From Candidatus Omnitrophota bacterium (GTDB taxonomy: Bacteria; Omnitrophota; Koll11; Duberdicusellales; 4484-171): a DNA stretch of 31,356 bases. Position 1 is the first letter of the stretch, and each line of letters opens with the position of its first letter. Below the pieces are notes generated by a model that saw only the letters and a program-made list of their open reading frames with translations, was not told the origin of the DNA and searched no databases. Shown here one piece after another: positions 7,018 through 14,110 of this stretch. Both the position numbers and the translations under genes were made by a program. Where the stretch lies: the NCBI GenBank assembly GCA_030692055.1, contig JAUYCY010000124.1, positions 1-31,356 of the forward strand, written 5' to 3'.

Positions 7018-7977
7018 TTAAAATCTTTTTCCTTTTTTTAGAAGAATGATAAATACGGGTGCACCGATTATCGCGGTAATTACGCCGATGGGAATTTCAA
7101 CCGGCGTAAAAAGAGTGCGGGAAAACATATCGCAAATAACCATAAATATCGAAGCAGCTAGGCAACTGGTAGGAATAAGGACTTTGTGGTTAGGCCCGAC
7201 AATTATACGCATCATATGAGGAATGATCAGCCCTACAAATCCGATGATGCCGCAGATGCAAATTAGGCTAGCGGTAATTAAAGCAGTAATAACTATTAAA
7301 ATTTTTTTCATATTCTGTGTATTTATGCCTAAATGCATAGCTTCTTCTTCCCCTATGCTTATTGCGTTTAAATCCTGGGAGAAGATAAAAATTATAGCTA
7401 TCCCTAATAATACGGGTAAAGAGACTAAAGCTATAAGCCGCCAGTCATAGACCTCAAGGCTTCCCCACAGCCACCAGATTATTTCATGCATTGCTTTCTC
7501 GCCGGATATTGATACCAAAAAAACAACTATAGAAGAAAAAGCTATAGATACGATTACACCCGAAAGAATCAATGACTTGTCAGAAATGCGGTTTCCTTCT
7601 TTGGCTAAGGTGTATACTAAAATAATACTTGCTATTGCGCCGATGAACGCGGCCAGAGGCATGTATATCCTGGAAATACCGCTGATTACGGCGATTACTG
7701 CCCCCAGGCTTGCTCCGCTAGATGTACCTAGCAAGTATGGCTCAGCAAGAGGGTTTCTTAAAATTGCCTGTAGGGCTATGCCGCAAACGCCCAAGCCGCT
7801 TCCGACCAATATCGCGGTCAGGATTCTTAAGAACCGTAGATTAAGAATAACTTGATTTTCTTTTAGTAGGAGCTTATTTATCGGAAGGCTTACAGCGCCG
7901 TTTATTAACGCCAGAATAATAACTATAAGTAGCGCAAAAAATAGTAGCAGCAATCTTTTTCGTAAATATGTGCTCAT
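7018..7977 (-). CDS. btuC: Corrinoid/vitamin B12 ABC transporter, permease
   Basis: A 319-residue, strongly hydrophobic FecCD-family permease with about nine to ten predicted membrane segments. Family motifs are LRFLRILTAILVGSGLGVCG near residue 50, LAEPYLLGTSSGASLGA near 75-90 and GIIGFVGLIIPHMMR near 240. The last is the loop that contacts the ATPase. The start overlaps the btuF stop by 4 nt. It would form the inner-membrane channel of the importer with a btuD dimer. The assignment as a BtuC/FecCD permease is firm and the corrinoid substrate follows from context. Confidence 0.92.
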   Translation of the reverse strand: MSTYLRKRLLLLFFALLIVIILALINGAVSLPINKLLLKENQVILNLRFLRILTAILVGSGLGVCGIALQAILRNPLAEPYLLGTSSGASLGAVIAVISGISRIYMPLAAFIGAIASIILVYTLAKEGNRISDKSLILSGVIVSIAFSSIVVFLVSISGEKAMHEIIWWLWGSLEVYDWRLIALVSLPVLLGIAIIFIFSQDLNAISIGEEEAMHLGINTQNMKKILIVITALITASLICICGIIGFVGLIIPHMMRIIVGPNHKVLIPTSCLAASIFMVICDMFSRTLFTPVEIPIGVITAIIGAPVFIILLKKGKRF

Positions 7978-8837
7978 TCTTGTGGATATAATTTTTTATG
8001 AATCGCTTTTAATCCTTCGGTGATTCTTGGCCCGGGCCGCAGTAAAATATCCGGATCAATATCGTTAAATACCCGTTTATTTTTCACTGCATTAATGTTC
8101 TCCCAGCCAAAACGTGCAGTAACCAATTTAAGAGCGCTTTTCTTATCCATATAAGCCATTATTATACAATCCGGATTAAGGCTAACTATTTTCTCCGCAC
8201 TAAAATTGCTGTATGGCCGCTTGACATCGTGAGCGATGTTAATACCGCCGGCTAAGGTAATTAATTCATCGATAAATGAGCCTGTTCCTGCGGTCATTAA
8301 AGGATCATACCAAATCTCAATAAATACTTTCGCCTTCTTTTGCGGTGCGATAGCTTTAGTTTTGTTACTTACGATTGCGATATCACTCTTCATTCTTTTT
8401 ATTAGCCGGTCAGCCTCCCCTACTTTATTGGTAATTCGCCCAATATCACTAATGGACTTAAACAATTCTTCGATATTCTTAGGGTCAGCAACATATACTT
8501 TAAAATTAAGGCGCCGTAACTGGGCAATTACCGGCGCCTGTTCAAGGCCGGTACAGAAAATATAATCCGGTTTTAAAGAAAATATTTTTTCTAGGTTGGG
8601 GTGGCTAAAGCCGCCTACTTTTGTTTTACTTTTAGCCTGAGGCGGATAATCGCAGTAAGAACTTACCCCTACAATTTCGTCATCAAGGCCTAAGGCAAAA
8701 AGGATTTCTGTGGTTGACGGAGCAAGGGAAATGATTCGCAAATTTTTAGTTTGTGAAAAAATACTATTTGCTTGGATAATACAGAATATTGCTAAAAAAA
8801 TAATCCTTGTAATTCCATATTTAATCGGTGTAATCAT
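7974..8837 (-). CDS. btuF: Corrinoid/vitamin B12 periplasmic binding protein
   Basis: A 287-residue protein with an N-terminal hydrophobic signal (about residues 10-28, ending SIFSQ) and no clear lipobox, so it is probably soluble in the periplasm. The fold is the BtuF/FecB class: IISLAPSTTEILFALGL, VVGVSSYCDYPP-like, GGFSHPNLEKIFSLKPDYIF and NPDCIIMAYM. It delivers corrinoid to BtuCD. It is the first gene of the B12 operon, behind a riboswitch and terminator. No Shine-Dalgarno site is visible ahead of the ATG, and the first codons (MITPIK) lie inside a repeated 16-bp unit (8821-8856). The native start region may thus have been altered by the repeat, and the exact start is uncertain. Confidence 0.88.
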   Translation of the reverse strand: MITPIKYGITRIIFLAIFCIIQANSIFSQTKNLRIISLAPSTTEILFALGLDDEIVGVSSYCDYPPQAKSKTKVGGFSHPNLEKIFSLKPDYIFCTGLEQAPVIAQLRRLNFKVYVADPKNIEELFKSISDIGRITNKVGEADRLIKRMKSDIAIVSNKTKAIAPQKKAKVFIEIWYDPLMTAGTGSFIDELITLAGGINIAHDVKRPYSNFSAEKIVSLNPDCIIMAYMDKKSALKLVTARFGWENINAVKNKRVFNDIDPDILLRPGPRITEGLKAIHKKLYPQE

Positions 8838-8856
8838 TTTTTAATCAGTGTAATCT
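8821..8856. repeat. Two-copy repeat over the btuF start codon
   Basis: Two 16-bp units, TTAATCGGTGTAATCA (8821-8836) and TTAATCAGTGTAATCT (8841-8856), are 14/16 identical. The btuF start codon (8835-8837) lies at the edge of the first one. They resemble the (A)ATCTGTG/CACAGAT-type repeat at 28099-28170. Confidence 0.6.
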
Positions 8857-8861
8857 TTTTC

Positions 8862-8894
8862 TAAAAATAAAAACCCCGACTATAGTAGTCGGGG
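8862..8894 (-). terminator. Intrinsic terminator of the cobalamin riboswitch (expression platform)
   Basis: On the minus strand CCCCGACT-ACTAT-AGTCGGGG is a perfect 8-bp stem with a 5-nt loop, followed by TTTTTATTTTT. It lies between the aptamer (9003-9219) and btuF (8837), so premature termination when cobalamin is bound is the expected mechanism. Confidence 0.9.
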
Positions 8895-8954
8895 TGCACC
8901 CTGATTTCTTTGCCCGTAAAATAAAAATTTTTAGGTTATGTTTCTCGCAAAACC

Positions 8955-8986
8955 TTCCGCCAAGAGCGGATCCGCCTTCGGCGGAA
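8955..8986. repeat. Palindromic repeat of the CCGCC..GGCGG type in the riboswitch leader
   Basis: TTCCGCC-AAGAGC-GGATCCGCC-TTC-GGCGGAA contains nested inverted repeats. It sits within a larger stem (CGCAAAA..TTTTGCG, 8946-9005) between aptamer and terminator. It resembles the palindrome at 9153-9178 inside the aptamer. Confidence 0.6.
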
Positions 8987-9002
8987 AAATTCTTCAATTT
9001 TT

Positions 9003-9219
9003 GCGGCAGGTCTTCTGACTTTCCCGTCCTTTCAGCGGTCTTCCCATCCCGAAATTATGCGAGATAGTGACGCTAAATCGTTGAAAGAATTCCCTTTCTA
9101 TTTATTATAGAAAGGGCGGGATTACAGCACCGGGAGTGTCTCCGATTCCCCACCTACGCCAAGGCTTCGGCGGGCAGGCCACGGAGTTCCCTATTAAGCT
9201 CAATACGAGCACCACAAAC
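9003..9219 (-). promoter_or_regulatory. Cobalamin riboswitch 1, controlling btuF-btuC-btuD-cobC-cobU-cobT-cobS-DUF71
   Basis: On the minus strand the 5' part GGTGCTC..GAGCTTAATAGGGAA, the core GGTGCTGTAATCCCGC, the GTCACT motif, GGGATGGGAAG and the 3' B12-box end AGTCAGAAGACCTGCC are all present and in order. These are hallmark blocks of the classical cobalamin aptamer. A consensus promoter lies upstream and a terminator downstream. The aptamer is unusual in carrying an inserted palindrome of about 40 nt flanked by two GGGAA copies, directly after the conserved AATAGGGAA block. Confidence 0.95.
9153..9178. repeat. Palindromic element inside the riboswitch aptamer
   Basis: CCTACGCC-AAGGCTTC-GGCGGGCAGG is an imperfect palindrome of a type I associate with dispersed repeats in candidate-phylum genomes. 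GGGAA stands on both sides on the minus strand (AGGGAA before and GGGGAA after), like a target-site duplication. See findings. Confidence 0.65.
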
Positions 9220-9249
9220 TTTTGTTTCTAAATTTTAAAGAGCAACTGG

Positions 9250-9277
9250 ATTATAACTTAACTATACTTCTTGTCAA
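9250..9277 (-). promoter_or_regulatory. Consensus sigma-70 promoter of the B12 operon
   Basis: On the minus strand a perfect TTGACA (9272-9277) and a perfect TATAAT (9250-9255) are 16 nt apart. The expected start, about 9243, places the riboswitch aptamer some 25 nt into the transcript. The sequence implies strong transcription controlled afterwards by the riboswitch. Confidence 0.88.
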
Positions 9278-9329
9278 CTATTTTTAATTTCCGCTTATAG
9301 CTTACAGCTTGAACTTAAAACTTAAAAAA

Positions 9330-9343
9330 TGCCCCCACCCTGA
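9330..9343. repeat. Exact 14-bp copy of the tRNA-Arg 3' end
   Basis: TGCCCCCACCCTGA occurs here and again at 9401-9414, where it encodes the acceptor/T-stem 3' end of tRNA-Arg. No other tRNA parts accompany this copy. It may be left over from a duplication or from integration at the tRNA gene. Confidence 0.6.
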
Positions 9344-9400
9344 CTTATATACGCTCTTCTATAATTTTTCATTTTTAATTTTGATTTTTAATTTAATAAT

Positions 9401-9473
9401 TGCCCCCACCCTGAATCGAACAGGGATTTCAGCCTTAGGAGGGCCGCGCTCTATCCTTTTGAGCTATAGGGGC
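9401..9473 (-). tRNA. tRNA-Arg (anticodon CCT)
   Basis: A 73-nt cloverleaf can be drawn. The acceptor GCCCCTA pairs with TGGGGGC (one G-T pair), the D arm is GCTC..GAGC, the anticodon stem CGGCC/GGCTG encloses the loop CTCCTAA (anticodon CCT), and the T arm is CCCTG-TTCGATT-CAGGG. The discriminator base is A and CCA is not encoded. It reads AGG codons. A TATAAT sits at 9497-9502 upstream, at the edge of a large inverted repeat. Confidence 0.95.
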
Positions 9474-9506
9474 AAATATAGACCAAAGACCTATTTATTA
9501 TATAAA

Positions 9507-9644
9507 AATAACCAATAACCAAGAGACAAGCTCCAAACAAATTCCAATAACCAATGACCAATATCCAAACAAAATCTTAGCTTGGTTATTGAATATTGGC
9601 AATTGGTGATTGTTTGGTTATTGTATCTTGGAGCTTGGTTATTT
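9507..9644. repeat. Large imperfect inverted repeat built from AATAACCAA units
   Basis: The left side has AATAACCAATAACCAAG..CAAGCTCCAAAC. The right side has the complement, GTTTGGTTATTG..CTTGGAGCTTGGTTATTT. Internal repeats of the type CCAATAACCAATGACCAATATCC make a long cruciform-capable structure of about 140 bp. It fills the whole gap between tRNA-Arg and apt. No gene is visible in it. Confidence 0.75.
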
Positions 9645-9666
9645 AATAAAACTAGTTTGGTCCAAT

Positions 9667-10179
9667 TTAGAACTTTATTAAAGAATATACGGGGTATTCT
9701 TTAAATTTATCTCTGCCTTTGAGGTCGGTTAGCTCGATAAGAAAGGCTACGGCTATGATATCGCCTTCCAATTTTTTCGCTAAATTAATTAACGCAAGGG
9801 CGGTTCCGCCTGTAGCAAGTAGGTCGTCTAGGATTACAACCTTGGAATGGGCAGGAAAAGCGTCTTGATGAATTTCTAAAGAATCCTCGCCATATTCTAA
9901 AGAGTAGGTGTGGCGATGGGTTTTGTGCGGCAACTTACCTGGCTTACGAACAGGGACAAAGCCACAACCTAGTTTATAGCTTAGAGCACCGGCGAAAATA
10001 AATCCTCTTGCTTCGGCAGCGAGGATGTAGTCTATTTTTTTATCTTTAAGTATTTTCGCTAAGCCGTTAATGGCTGCCTTAAATGCTTTTCTGTTATTAA
10101 GAAGCGTGGTTATATCTCTGAAAAGAATACCCTTTTTCGGAAAGTCGGGAATACTTCGGATATGTTTTTCTAGTTTCAT
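9667..10179 (-). CDS. apt: Adenine phosphoribosyltransferase
   Basis: A 170-residue protein of standard Apt length. It begins MKLEKHIRSIPDFPKKGILFRDITTLL, the typical family N-terminus. AAEARGFIFAGALSYKLG (about 54-71) binds adenine/PRPP, and VVILDDLLATGGTA (about 115-128) is the PRPP-binding loop. It makes AMP from adenine and PRPP (purine salvage). A good AAAGGAGG site precedes the ATG, 14 nt after the sigma-factor stop, so the two are probably co-transcribed. Confidence 0.95.
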   Translation of the reverse strand: MKLEKHIRSIPDFPKKGILFRDITTLLNNRKAFKAAINGLAKILKDKKIDYILAAEARGFIFAGALSYKLGCGFVPVRKPGKLPHKTHRHTYSLEYGEDSLEIHQDAFPAHSKVVILDDLLATGGTALALINLAKKLEGDIIAVAFLIELTDLKGRDKFKEYPVYSLIKF

Positions 10180-10193
10180 CGCGCCTCCTTTAG

Positions 10194-11015
10194 TTATACC
10201 TCTAAGTCCTTTTTTTGTTCCTCGAGGGCATATTTTTTAAGCTTATTTAGCGCATCCTTTTCGATTTGCCTCACTCTTTCTCTAGATACATTTAAAGTCT
10301 TTGATACCTCTGCAAGAGTGTGAGGTTTACCATCAGTTATTCCAAAACGTAAATCTAATACTTGTTTTTCTCTCTCGGTAATAAAATCAAGAAGGTGTAA
10401 TATTCTTTCATGGTTGAAAAATTTCTCTACTTCCTTATTTGTGTCAGCATAGTCTTTACTTTGGATGAAATCTCCTAGCTGCGATTCTCCGTCTTCACCC
10501 ACTGGAGCTTCTAGGGATGCTTTTTTTTGTATCCACATCTCTATCTCCCCAACTTTATCAGCATGAATTTTTAAGCGCACTGCAATTTCGCCTCTGGTGG
10601 GTTCTCTTTTGAGTTTTTGGCGTAATTCCTCATGCATTTTTTTATATTTCGAAATGAATTCGCTCATATAGACCGGGATACGAATTGTTTTTCCCTGGTC
10701 AATAAGTGCCCTTGATATTGCTTGTCTTATCCACCAGGCAGCATATGTTGAAAATCTAAAGCCTTTGCCAACATTAAATTTGTCAATAGCGCGCATTAGC
10801 CCAATATTTCCCTCAGCAATTAAATCCATAAGCGGAAGGTCGAAATGGTTGTAGTGTTTAGCAATGTTAACTACTAACTTGAGATTAGCATTAATTATTT
10901 TACGGCGAGCTTCTCTGTTTCCTCTTTTTGCTTTTCGGATAAGGGTTCCTTCTTCTGATTTTGAAAGAAGAGAAATGTTTTTAATCTTATCTAAATATGC
11001 TTTGATTGCTTCCAT
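10194..11015 (-). CDS. RNA polymerase sigma-70 family factor (RpoD-like, no region 1.1)
   Basis: A 273-residue sigma factor. Region 1.2 is at about 1-35 (AIKAYLDKIKNISLLSKSEE). Region 2 includes NLKLVVNIAKHY, DLIAEGNIGLMRAIDKF and the -10-recognition helix RFSTYAAWWIRQAISRAL (about 92-109). Region 3 follows, and region 4 has the -35-binding helix-turn-helix TLAEVSKTLNVSRERVRQIE (about 233-252). It lacks the long acidic region 1.1 and non-conserved insert of large RpoD proteins, so it could be a compact primary sigma or a group-2 (RpoS/HrdB-like) factor. The near-consensus TTGACA/TATAAT promoters in this window fit its recognition helices. It starts 7 nt after the ppdK stop. Confidence 0.88.
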   Translation of the reverse strand: MEAIKAYLDKIKNISLLSKSEEGTLIRKAKRGNREARRKIINANLKLVVNIAKHYNHFDLPLMDLIAEGNIGLMRAIDKFNVGKGFRFSTYAAWWIRQAISRALIDQGKTIRIPVYMSEFISKYKKMHEELRQKLKREPTRGEIAVRLKIHADKVGEIEMWIQKKASLEAPVGEDGESQLGDFIQSKDYADTNKEVEKFFNHERILHLLDFITEREKQVLDLRFGITDGKPHTLAEVSKTLNVSRERVRQIEKDALNKLKKYALEEQKKDLEV

Positions 11016-11022
11016 AGATTGA

Positions 11023-13830
11023 TTACTTTTTTGCTGGGTTTTTTATTGTTTTTTCTTTTAATACTACTTGCGCCGCAGCAAGCCTTGCTATTGGTACCCT
11101 GAAGGGGGAACACGATACATAGTTCATTCCTACTTTATGGCAGAATTCTACTGATTTAGGCTCCCCCCCATGCTCTCCGCATATACCGACTTTTAGGTTG
11201 GGACGGGTTTTACGTCCGCGCTGTATCCCCATTTCTATCAATTGGCCTATACCTTGTTGGTCAATGGTTTGAAAGGGATCGTCAGAGAGTATGCCTTTTT
11301 TGATGTAATCGGGTAAAAATCCTCCCATATCGTCGCGCGAAAAACCAAAACCCATTTGCGTAAGGTCGTTGGTGCCGAAAGAGAAAAATTCCGCTACCTT
11401 GGCAATTTCGTCAGCTGTAAGGGCAGCGCGAGGAATTTCAATCATTGTACCGTACATCATTGGGATTTTCTTTAGCGAATATTTCTTAAGCACTTCGCTA
11501 TAGATTTTTTCAACAATTTTTAGCTGGTCTGATAATTCGGTTACGGTGCTGACAACCGGAATCATAATTTCCGGCTCAACTTTTTTACCTTCTTTTAGAA
11601 GTTCTGCGGAGGCTTCTAGTATTGCCCTGATTTGCATTTCAGTTATTTCGGGGTAAGTTATTCCTAAACGCACGCCGCGATGGCCCATCATGGGGTTACT
11701 TTCGTGAAGCGCATCCGCACGTTTCGTAAATTCATCCGAGCTTATTCCTAAGCTTTGCGCGAGCTCTTTTTGCTGTTTTTCGTCGCGCGGAACAAATTCA
11801 TGTAACGGCGGGTCGATCATACGGATCGTTACCGGTAAACCCTCCATAGCCTCTAAAGTGCCTTTTATATCTGCTTTAGCGTAAGGAAAAAGTTCGTCAA
11901 GCGCTTTTCTTCTTTCGTCCTCAGTCTTAGAGACAATCATTTTACGCAGTAAAAATAGCGGTTGCTCAGCGCCTTTGCCGTAAAACATATGTTCTGTTCT
12001 GAATAGGCCGATACCTTCAGCGCCAAATAAGCGCGCTTTTTTTGCATCTTCCGGAGTATCTGCGTTAGCGCGTATTTTAAGCCTACGTATGCTGTCACAG
12101 ATCTTTAGGAATTCAAATAGTAACTTATTTTCTTCAGAAGCATCTATCATTTTTAATTGCCCTTCGTAGACATTGCCTTTTGTGCCGTTTAAAGTAATCC
12201 AAGCACCTTCTTTAAGGGTTTTATCGTCTACTTTTAAAGTCTTAGCTAAAGCCTCTACGTGCATAGCGCCACAACCAACAATACAGCATTTACCCCATCC
12301 TCTTGCAACTAAGGCGGCGTGTGAGGTCATACCGCCCCTTGCCGTAAGAATTGCTTGGGCTGCGCGCATGCCTTCCACGTCTTCTGGGTTTGTTTCCTCC
12401 CTGACTAAGATAACTTTTTTTCCGGCCTTTGTCCAGTTGACTGCCTCAGCTGCGGTAAAGACAATCATGCCTGTTGCTGCGCCAGGACCTGCGGGAAGGC
12501 CTTTAGCTATAGGTTTACGGCTAGCTTCTTCTTTAGGGTCAATTATAGGATGAAGTAGTTCGTCAAGCTGGCTGGGTGTAACGCGTAAAACTGCCTCTTC
12601 TTTTTTAATAAGTTTTTCTTTAAGCATATCTACTGCCATTTTAATCGCGGCAGGGCCGTTACGTTTACCCACGCGGCATTGCAGCATAAAGAGGCGCCCT
12701 TTTTCAATAGTAAACTCGATATCAAGCATATCGCGATAATGTTTTTCAAGCCTATTCCTGATATCAAAGAGTTCGTTGTAGACCTTAGACATTTTCTTTT
12801 CTAAGCTAACCAATTCTTTGTTATGTTCGCTTTTTGAATACTCGTTTACGGGCGCTGGCGTACGAATTCCTGCGACTACGTCTTCGCCTTGGGCGTTGAT
12901 AAGGTATTCGCCGTAAAAATTATTCTCGCCGTTACCGGGGTTTCTGGTAAACGCAACCCCTGTGGCGCTGTCTTCACCCATATTGCCAAAGACCATTGTT
13001 TGAACAGTAACAGCCGTTCCCCACTCATCAGGAATATTTTCGATTCTTCGGTATGATATTGCGCGTTTACCGTTCCAGGAAAGAAATACCGCGGAAATGC
13101 CTCCCCAGAGTTGTTCTCTGGGTTCATCCGGAAAGTCTTTCTTTAATACTTCCTTAATTTTCTTTTTAAACGAAGAGCAAAGCGTTTTTAGGTCCGAGGC
13201 GCCTAAGTCAGTGTCGCTTTTTGCTCCCTTTTGACTTTTCATTTGCAGCATTATTTTTTCGAGTTGTTTACGTATGCCTGATTCATCGTTCCCAGGTTCG
13301 ATCCCGGCGGCCTTTTCCATTACCACGTCAGAGTACATCATAATAAGACGTCGATATGCGTCGTAGACAAATCGTTCGTTTCCCGTTTGTTTGATTAGCC
13401 CGGGTATAGTTTTTTCCGTAAGGCCTACGTTTAAAACTGTTTCCATCATTCCCGGCATTGACTTACGCGCTCCAGAGCGCACAGAAACCAGCAGAGGGTT
13501 ATTGACGTCCCCGAATTTTTTTCCCATCAAAACTTCTACGCGTTTTAAGGCTTTCTCAACTTCTTCTTTTAAGCCCTTAGGGTATACGCGCTTATTATCG
13601 TAATAATATGTGCATACTTCGGTAGTAATGGTAAAGCCAGGCGGAACAGGCAAGCGCAGGTTTTTGTGGCCAGCCATTTCTGCTAAATTCGCGCCTTTGC
13701 CGCCTAACAAGTTTTTCATGCTTTCGTTGCCGTCAGCTTTGCCGTCACCGAAGAAATAAACCCAGTTAGAAACTTTCTTCCCCAGAGAAACTTTTTTGTT
13801 TCTAACAGGGTAAACATATTTTTTCGCCAT
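11023..13830 (-). CDS. ppdK: Pyruvate, phosphate dikinase
   Basis: About 935 residues. The order is N-terminal ATP-grasp domain (FFGDGKADG, LLGGKGANLAEMA, VSVRSGARKSMPGMMETVLN), the swivelling phosphohistidine domain with ARGGMTSHAALVARGWG (catalytic His), and a C-terminal PEP/pyruvate barrel (LFRTEHMF, SFGTNDLTQM, GICGEHGGEP). PPDK interconverts pyruvate + ATP + Pi with PEP + AMP + PPi, which is common in PPi-based anaerobic glycolysis. The start MAKKYVY is chosen because AAAGGAGG precedes it. A possible 26-codon upstream extension would cover this site and lies in palindromic DNA. Residues 8-25 are an odd in-frame insertion (PVRNKK..VSNWVY) encoded by a palindromic element. Without it the N-terminus reads MAKKYVYFFGDGK. 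Confidence 0.96.
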   Translation of the reverse strand: MAKKYVYPVRNKKVSLGKKVSNWVYFFGDGKADGNESMKNLLGGKGANLAEMAGHKNLRLPVPPGFTITTEVCTYYYDNKRVYPKGLKEEVEKALKRVEVLMGKKFGDVNNPLLVSVRSGARKSMPGMMETVLNVGLTEKTIPGLIKQTGNERFVYDAYRRLIMMYSDVVMEKAAGIEPGNDESGIRKQLEKIMLQMKSQKGAKSDTDLGASDLKTLCSSFKKKIKEVLKKDFPDEPREQLWGGISAVFLSWNGKRAISYRRIENIPDEWGTAVTVQTMVFGNMGEDSATGVAFTRNPGNGENNFYGEYLINAQGEDVVAGIRTPAPVNEYSKSEHNKELVSLEKKMSKVYNELFDIRNRLEKHYRDMLDIEFTIEKGRLFMLQCRVGKRNGPAAIKMAVDMLKEKLIKKEEAVLRVTPSQLDELLHPIIDPKEEASRKPIAKGLPAGPGAATGMIVFTAAEAVNWTKAGKKVILVREETNPEDVEGMRAAQAILTARGGMTSHAALVARGWGKCCIVGCGAMHVEALAKTLKVDDKTLKEGAWITLNGTKGNVYEGQLKMIDASEENKLLFEFLKICDSIRRLKIRANADTPEDAKKARLFGAEGIGLFRTEHMFYGKGAEQPLFLLRKMIVSKTEDERRKALDELFPYAKADIKGTLEAMEGLPVTIRMIDPPLHEFVPRDEKQQKELAQSLGISSDEFTKRADALHESNPMMGHRGVRLGITYPEITEMQIRAILEASAELLKEGKKVEPEIMIPVVSTVTELSDQLKIVEKIYSEVLKKYSLKKIPMMYGTMIEIPRAALTADEIAKVAEFFSFGTNDLTQMGFGFSRDDMGGFLPDYIKKGILSDDPFQTIDQQGIGQLIEMGIQRGRKTRPNLKVGICGEHGGEPKSVEFCHKVGMNYVSCSPFRVPIARLAAAQVVLKEKTIKNPAKK
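13760..13811. repeat. Palindromic element inserted in frame in the ppdK N-terminus
   Basis: Arms ACCCAGTTAGAAAC (13760-13773) and GTTTCTAACAGGGT (13798-13811) are complementary at 13 of 14 positions. The element adds about 18 residues (PVRN..VSNWVY) and is flanked by GTTTA-type direct repeats on the coding strand, so the protein reads YVY, insert, WVYFF. The PVRN..SN peptide is one I recall from in-frame palindromes in candidate-phylum proteins. Confidence 0.75.
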
Positions 13831-13847
13831 GGTGCCTCCTTTAATGA

Positions 13848-13892
13848 GCGCACAACTTATGGCAGTTACTGCGAACATAAGTTGTTTTGCGC
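13848..13892. repeat. Inverted repeat GCGCACAACTTATG..CATAAGTTGT(TTT)GCGC in the ppdK leader
   Basis: The arms pair over about 14 bp with a short bulge and enclose GCAGTTACTGCGAA. It lies immediately upstream of the ppdK ribosome binding site, so it would fold in the mRNA leader. Confidence 0.65.
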
Positions 13893-13900
13893 GAATTAAA

Positions 13901-13999
13901 CCCCACACCCAGCAGTATACCTAAAAGCTGCAGTATGTGTAGTTTCATCTTGTTTATTTTGAACATTCTTTCATTTCCCCACCCTATCTGGGTGTGGGG
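13901..13999. repeat. 12-bp inverted repeat CCCCACACCCAG..CTGGGTGTGGGG
   Basis: The 12-bp arms are perfectly complementary and lie about 75 bp apart. The right arm also forms a local hairpin with CCCCACCC (13977-13984). Together with the neighbouring palindrome it fills most of the 280-bp gap between glyS and ppdK. The rest of the gap (14000-14110) holds further weak inverted repeats (CCCGTT..CGGGGC type) and no convincing gene, promoter or T-tailed terminator. Confidence 0.55.
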
Positions 14000-14110
14000 T
14001 AAACTCAACTACCCAGCAGGGTGTCCTGTCCCATTTCCTAAATAGAAAACATCAAGGTGTGGGACGCCCCGAACCTTAATATCGTTATTTAGGGTAACGG
14101 GGCTGTTGGA

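Noticed and set aside
9507..9644. CRISPR array
   Set aside because: The repeated words are of irregular length and spacing and form an inverted repeat; there are no spacers and no cas genes. No CRISPR array was seen anywhere in the window.
13831..13908. 26-codon N-terminal extension of PPDK
   Set aside because: It crosses the palindrome and ribosome binding site in front of the ATG at 13830, and PPDK normally starts close to the FFGDGK motif.
13841..13948. 35-residue reading frame on the minus strand upstream of ppdK (MKLHILQLLGILLGVGF..)
   Set aside because: It has no ribosome binding site and its second half is encoded by a palindromic repeat; a chance frame is more likely than a leader peptide.
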